A DNA stretch of 64,000 bases from Xylaria sp. FL1777 (Eukaryota; Ascomycota; Sordariomycetes; Xylariales; Xylariaceae). The first letter of the stretch is position 1. Every line of letters starts with the position of its first letter. Made by a program: the position numbers and the translations under genes. Positions 59,769 to 64,000 of this stretch are shown piece after piece. The DNA lies in assembly GCA_022578965.1 (NCBI GenBank), contig MU400513.1, positions 558,001 to 622,000 on the forward strand, written 5' to 3'. Under the pieces are notes generated by a model that worked only from the letters and a program-made list of their open reading frames with translations, did not search any database and had not been told where the DNA came from.

Positions 59769-62154
59769 ATGAAGATGAATTTCATTCGAAACCAACTGCT
59801 GAGCAAGAAGAACGATAATACTTCGCTGAAGATCCCGTCAGAATTGGTAAGGTGCATGTGCCAAGCCCACTCATGAACACCTCCAAGCAAGTTAGCTATA
59901 CTGACATCTCGGCTTGGCGAAGCAAGAGTCTCATGAGACGTCGTCGTTCACGGACATCAGAGTATCCGTCAACCGTTCATTATCTACGCGAGCGCATCAA
60001 TTGCGGCGCCGTGTTTCATCCATCAGGTCATCAAATCCATCCCTTTGCGTCTATTGTCGCCAGCTTGATCTCAGTCGAGCTTCTCAGACTCTAGCTGCTA
60101 GCACATACAACCCGGGCGGAATCCTCCTGGGGCAGCTGCAAGATAACCCGGCCGTCAGCAAATGCCCCCTTTGCCAGATCTTCTCCCGGTTTTGTAGAGA
60201 GACATGCTTAGCAGCGCAGGCACCAGTTGATCCTTATGGACCGCGGCTGCAACTCCGCGCATTCTACTTACTTCCCCATCTTCTTGAACAATGGCACAAG
60301 GGGAAGAACGCCTCTATCGAACATCGAACTTCTGACTTCTTCGTTGCCGCTGTTCCGGGTCAATTCTCCATGGCCCCTGGTAGCTCGGATAGAGTCCTGT
60401 TCGACGAAATGGTTTCTAAGAGAGGATTCTTGGTATATGATGGCAAGGACCTAGAAGATCGAATATTGAGCCCTCGTCTTGTGACTACTGATTTTGATCC
60501 AGGCGTGGTGCAGAATTGGTTACGCATCTGTTTGTCGCAACATAACGGATGCCGTACTGTTCAGCGCCCCCAATCTGCGTTGAACCTGATAGATTGTCGA
60601 AGCCAGAAAGTGTTGAGAACTAACGACATCCGCACCGATTCTAAACTGGAATATGTGGCCTTGAGTTATGTTTGGGGCAATAGTGTCGACGTATCCAAAG
60701 TGGCTCTTGACGGTTGCCGGTTACCCCAGCCCTTGCCATCTGTCATTAGGGATTCAATCGAGGTAGTGTTGAAGCTTGGTTATCACTACTTATGGGTCGA
60801 CAAGTATTGTATCGACAAGCACGATAAAGGAAAGAAACACGAGCAGCTGATGCACATGGATTCTGTCTATAAGAATGCAACGTTGACAATTGTCGCAGCT
60901 GCAGGCGCTGATGAATCCCATGGCCTTCCCGGAGTGTCCAAACCGCGGCCGACCCGACAACTATCGTTCAAGAGGGATGAAGAAGGATATAGACTTATAT
61001 CAACATTGCCCTTACCTCACTCTTCGATCGCCAAATCCAAGTGGGCCACGAGAGGCTGGACCTACCAAGAAGCAATCTTGAGTCGCCGTCGACTAGTCTT
61101 TACTGAAGACCAACTATATTTCAAGTGCGACTCTACTAGCCACGCCGAAGGCTTTGACATTTCTTTCGACAATAACTTCTTCGGGTCAACAACAAGTCAA
61201 GACAGCTTCATTCGACCCTCTCTCTTTGCGATGAAACAGCTTGCGCCTACCAAATTAATTGGTAAGGCGGCAAGGTTAAGCAACTTCTCCGCCTACGTTC
61301 ACTGTGCTGAGCAGTATTCAAAGAGGACGTTGACTTTTGACCATGATTCACTTATCGCATTTAGTGGGATTATTAGAGTACTAGAGTCTATATCTACCTT
61401 TCCAGTGCGGCATATATGGGGGATCCCTTTCTTCCACCCCGACGATGATAACCTAGCGATAGATCAACTACGGACCACATACCAGAGTTTCCAGCTACCC
61501 CCCTTTTGGAAGAGTTCTGTCCTGGAGTATAACAGCGCACCAAAGGTGGCATCGCCGGATGCAGAAGGAGTGGATTATCTGGCATACTTGATGCTAGGGC
61601 TCTGCTGGCGGCACTCCTCGGCGAATCTTCCTCGTAGACGGAATGACTTGCCGTCTTGGTCGTGGACTGGCTGGGAAGGGGCTTTGACCTGGCCAAAGAT
61701 GACCAAGGATTCAGATATTAGAAGCTCTACGTGGGCAGAGACAGCTATATCTCTCGGGTCCAACAGCTCCGAGTCCGTCCCTGAGCTCTACCATAAAAGT
61801 ACCGATGCTCACCTGCTAGCTCAGAGCAACAAGTCTCTTCACATCCGGACCTCTGCCGTATGCCCAACGGCCTTCATCTTCAATGAATCATCCTGCAGCT
61901 TGGGGCTGTCTACTGGAGGCGAGGTGAAATTATATGCTAGCAAGAATGATTTAGACGCGCCAAAAGTATTCAAACGAATTCAGAGTGAGCGCTATGAAGT
62001 CATCAGGTTGGCCACTGTTGATGAAGACACATACATGATGCTCATCAAGCGATATCGCAACGCCTATTACCGTATTGGTACGATGGCTGTTAAGGATATT
62101 TACTTGACATATCCTCTATTCACCTCTAAAATCAAGACGTACAAACTCAGATAA
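59769..62154 (+). CDS. HET-domain (heterokaryon incompatibility) protein
   Basis: The proposed model is join(59769..59846,59923..62154), 769 residues. The long frame itself lacks an ATG upstream of the HET domain and is closed by a stop at 59902-59904. A GTAAGG donor at 59847 and an acceptor ending 59922 (CGAAG) join a 26-residue exon in frame, but this first exon is the least certain part. The N-terminal part has the paired cysteines CVYC (68-71) and CPLC that often precede HET domains. The HET domain spans about 268-405, from YVALSYVWGN (Trp277) through YLWVDKYCIDKHD (Cys in the central motif) and MDSVYKNATLTIVAAAG to KWATRGWTYQEAILSRR. The C-terminal half is of unknown function. HET proteins trigger cell death on non-self fusion; some are related to TIR-like folds. 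Whether this allele is active cannot be told. Confidence 0.85.
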
Positions 62155-64000
62155 CCCTCGACACTGATCGTTGTATACGAGATTCTCAATCTCCAGTTCA
62201 TATGAAGCGGAGAAAGTCGCAACATTCAAGACTGAGTATCTGCCTTTCCCGCAATCTTGGCATCAACATCCTTACAGCGCTCCGGAAATTCCTGCGCGGT
62301 ATTTCTCACAAAAGATGCTAAAGGGGGCCTTCCCAGTTTTCAAAACTCGCATCGCCTAGCACTAATTCCAAGTGTACATTGGCAGGCAAAGTCGAGACAT
62401 CAGAAGCTAGAAAACTTTAAAGGAACGATTCTGCGTGATAAAAATGGGACTCAGCCCTGGAAATAAAGCATAGTGATGATAGTAAGATGGTGAGATAAGG
62501 GGGGTTGGATGCAATCAGCTACGCTCGGGCTAATTATTCAAATGCCGACTACCCATAAAGTAAGCACGAACTGAGCGAACTAACTACATAACTCATCATC
62601 CTAGACTAACGGTCCAATAGTAATGTTGTATATTCATGATTTTACTACATCATCTTCACTAGGGGTATCGGGTACGATATAAAATCTTGGATTTGGAGAG
62701 GGGGGCCATAGCATTAGGCCGGACCGACAGACTTGGTTGCACTTATTGAGATAGATATTCGACCTAGTCTCTATAAATTTCCCATGTCTAGGTACTGTCC
62801 TTATATGGGCTTGTGACTGGCCGGTGACTTAACGGCATGCTGCTAGGAGGCTACTTGCGCAACCCTTCAACTCATGTTATTTACACTCTCTAAACTTAAC
62901 AAATTAATAGCAATTTGCAAACACCTTATTCAACTCTAGAAAGTAGATGGTTTGGTTTCCTTGGCTAATACCGTACGCCATGTACAGACTACTCCTTAGC
63001 ATAGTTTATTGTCTGTTCAGTGGATATAGTTGCCCATTGTGGCTTTTGTGTATGCCTATGTACGGACCATTCACCTAGATAGGTAGTTAGGAGGGTTCTC
63101 GACCTAAATATTAAGCCCTGCTTACTACCTTACTTCCAAATAGCTGACCTGTTCACCCTAAGACAACTGTCAGGGGGTATAGTCACGTATAGAACCCTAG
63201 GGGTCTATATGGTAGAATAGAACTAATCATAAGAAGAAAGGAGGCAGCTAGGACAGGGTTGGTAGCATTCCCGTGTTCGAAGTGACTCTATGCTGAACAA
63301 TGAAGTCTACAAGACGCCCCATGATAGAAGTTCACCAGGCCACAGAGGAGAGCTAGCACTGCGACATCATGATATCTATGTGGTTTATAATGCTAGTGAT
63401 ATGATCACATCAGGGACGCCATCTTCCGAACTAAGTAATTCTATGTGATAGTGGCTACTTATACTACTAAGTAATACCTACACCTGAAAATCATCCTCAC
63501 TTCTTCTCATCCTTTATTGGTCTATTTTTTAACGCTGTTATGTAAGTCGGCTATAAAATAAAGTCGAAGAAAGATAGTGATAGTTATGCTAAACAGCTTG
63601 TCTTTCCCATCGCTTAACACATTCTAGGATGTCGAGAGTCAAAGGCATGAGTAGATTATGCGCCACACATCCAGAATGAGGGTGCCTCGCTTATCCTAGA
63701 GGGATGGGGATACATCGCTATGCATCATAAATGCGAAGAGCACATAGCCAAAGTTTGGAACACATAAGCCTGGGCTTTGTCATAACAAGATTATGATTCG
63801 TGCAGCTTACTGCCCCCCCACCGTTACATGTGGTCGATGCCTGTTGATTGAGCACCTGATTTTATATCTCCATTTATGATAAGCTTATCCTCTTTTCAAA
63901 CAGAATATTTTCCTGACGATGTTTGGCATGACAAGTTCAAAAATAACTACGAGATTCACAACAACTCCACACCTATCCCTCGAGATACTATTGCTCATAT
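62155..64000. other. AT-rich 3' flank, no gene seen
   Basis: The 3' region of the HET gene is followed by about 1.6 kb of AT-rich sequence. Frames at 62171-62359 and 62257-62466 are short and featureless. CTAGGTA-like steps occur near 62790 and 63080. Nothing else is supported to the window end. Confidence 0.5.

Noticed and set aside
1..64000. tRNA genes, CRISPR arrays, intact transposons
   Set aside because: I scanned for T-loop sequences (GGTTCGAATCC-like), regular spaced repeats, terminal inverted repeats and polymerase or transposase motifs and found none convincing; a tool search (tRNAscan, RepeatMasker) would be decisive.

Overview
The window reads as nuclear DNA of a filamentous ascomycete (Pezizomycotina), most likely a Sordariomycete. 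The evidence is short GT-AG introns of about 45-240 bp with CTAAC/CTGAC branch points, loose gene spacing, purely fungal families (HET domain, Zn2Cys6 regulator, fungal-type GH16) and an intergenic palindrome TACCTAGGTA of a kind common in that class. No tRNA, rRNA, CRISPR array, prokaryotic element or intact transposon was found. Many open frames lacked an ATG because their first exon is split off, so I rebuilt exons by splice signals, frame continuity and family alignment from memory.

Layout. 691-2902 (-): membrane-anchored alpha/beta hydrolase. 5236-6615 (+): mitochondrial acetylornithine aminotransferase (ARG8), with a CPC1/GCN4 site pair, a TATA box and small upstream ORFs before it. 8605-11008 (+): glutamate decarboxylase in nine exons. 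11009-22578: about 11.5 kb with no supportable gene. 22579-25163 (+): Zn2Cys6 transcription factor. 27621-30866 (+): TBC-domain Rab GAP. 31585-32823 (-): secreted GH16 glycosidase in six exons. 33831-34979 (-): unresolved, perhaps decaying, fungal-specific gene. 36700-38043 (-): conserved basic nuclear-looking protein. 39288-40204 (+): ARPC3, Arp2/3 complex subunit 3. 40506-42450 (-): TRM6, tRNA m1A58 methyltransferase non-catalytic subunit. 44656-46248 (-): flotillin. 48331-49275 (+): PPxY-containing uncharacterised protein. 51618-52799 (-): protein with two OB-fold-like regions. 53550-54969 (-): coiled-coil protein. 55870-58093 (+): Hsp70/HSPA12-like ATPase. 59769-62154 (+): HET-domain protein.

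How they fit together. The left and centre are mainly housekeeping: arginine synthesis, GABA shunt, vesicle traffic, actin nucleation, tRNA modification and membrane microdomains, probably each regulated separately. The right end (53.5-62.2 kb) is more accessory: a coiled-coil protein divergent from an Hsp70-like ATPase, followed by a HET-domain protein. HET genes control non-self recognition and cell death in fungi, so this trio is the best candidate for an undescribed functional module, although linkage alone does not prove it.
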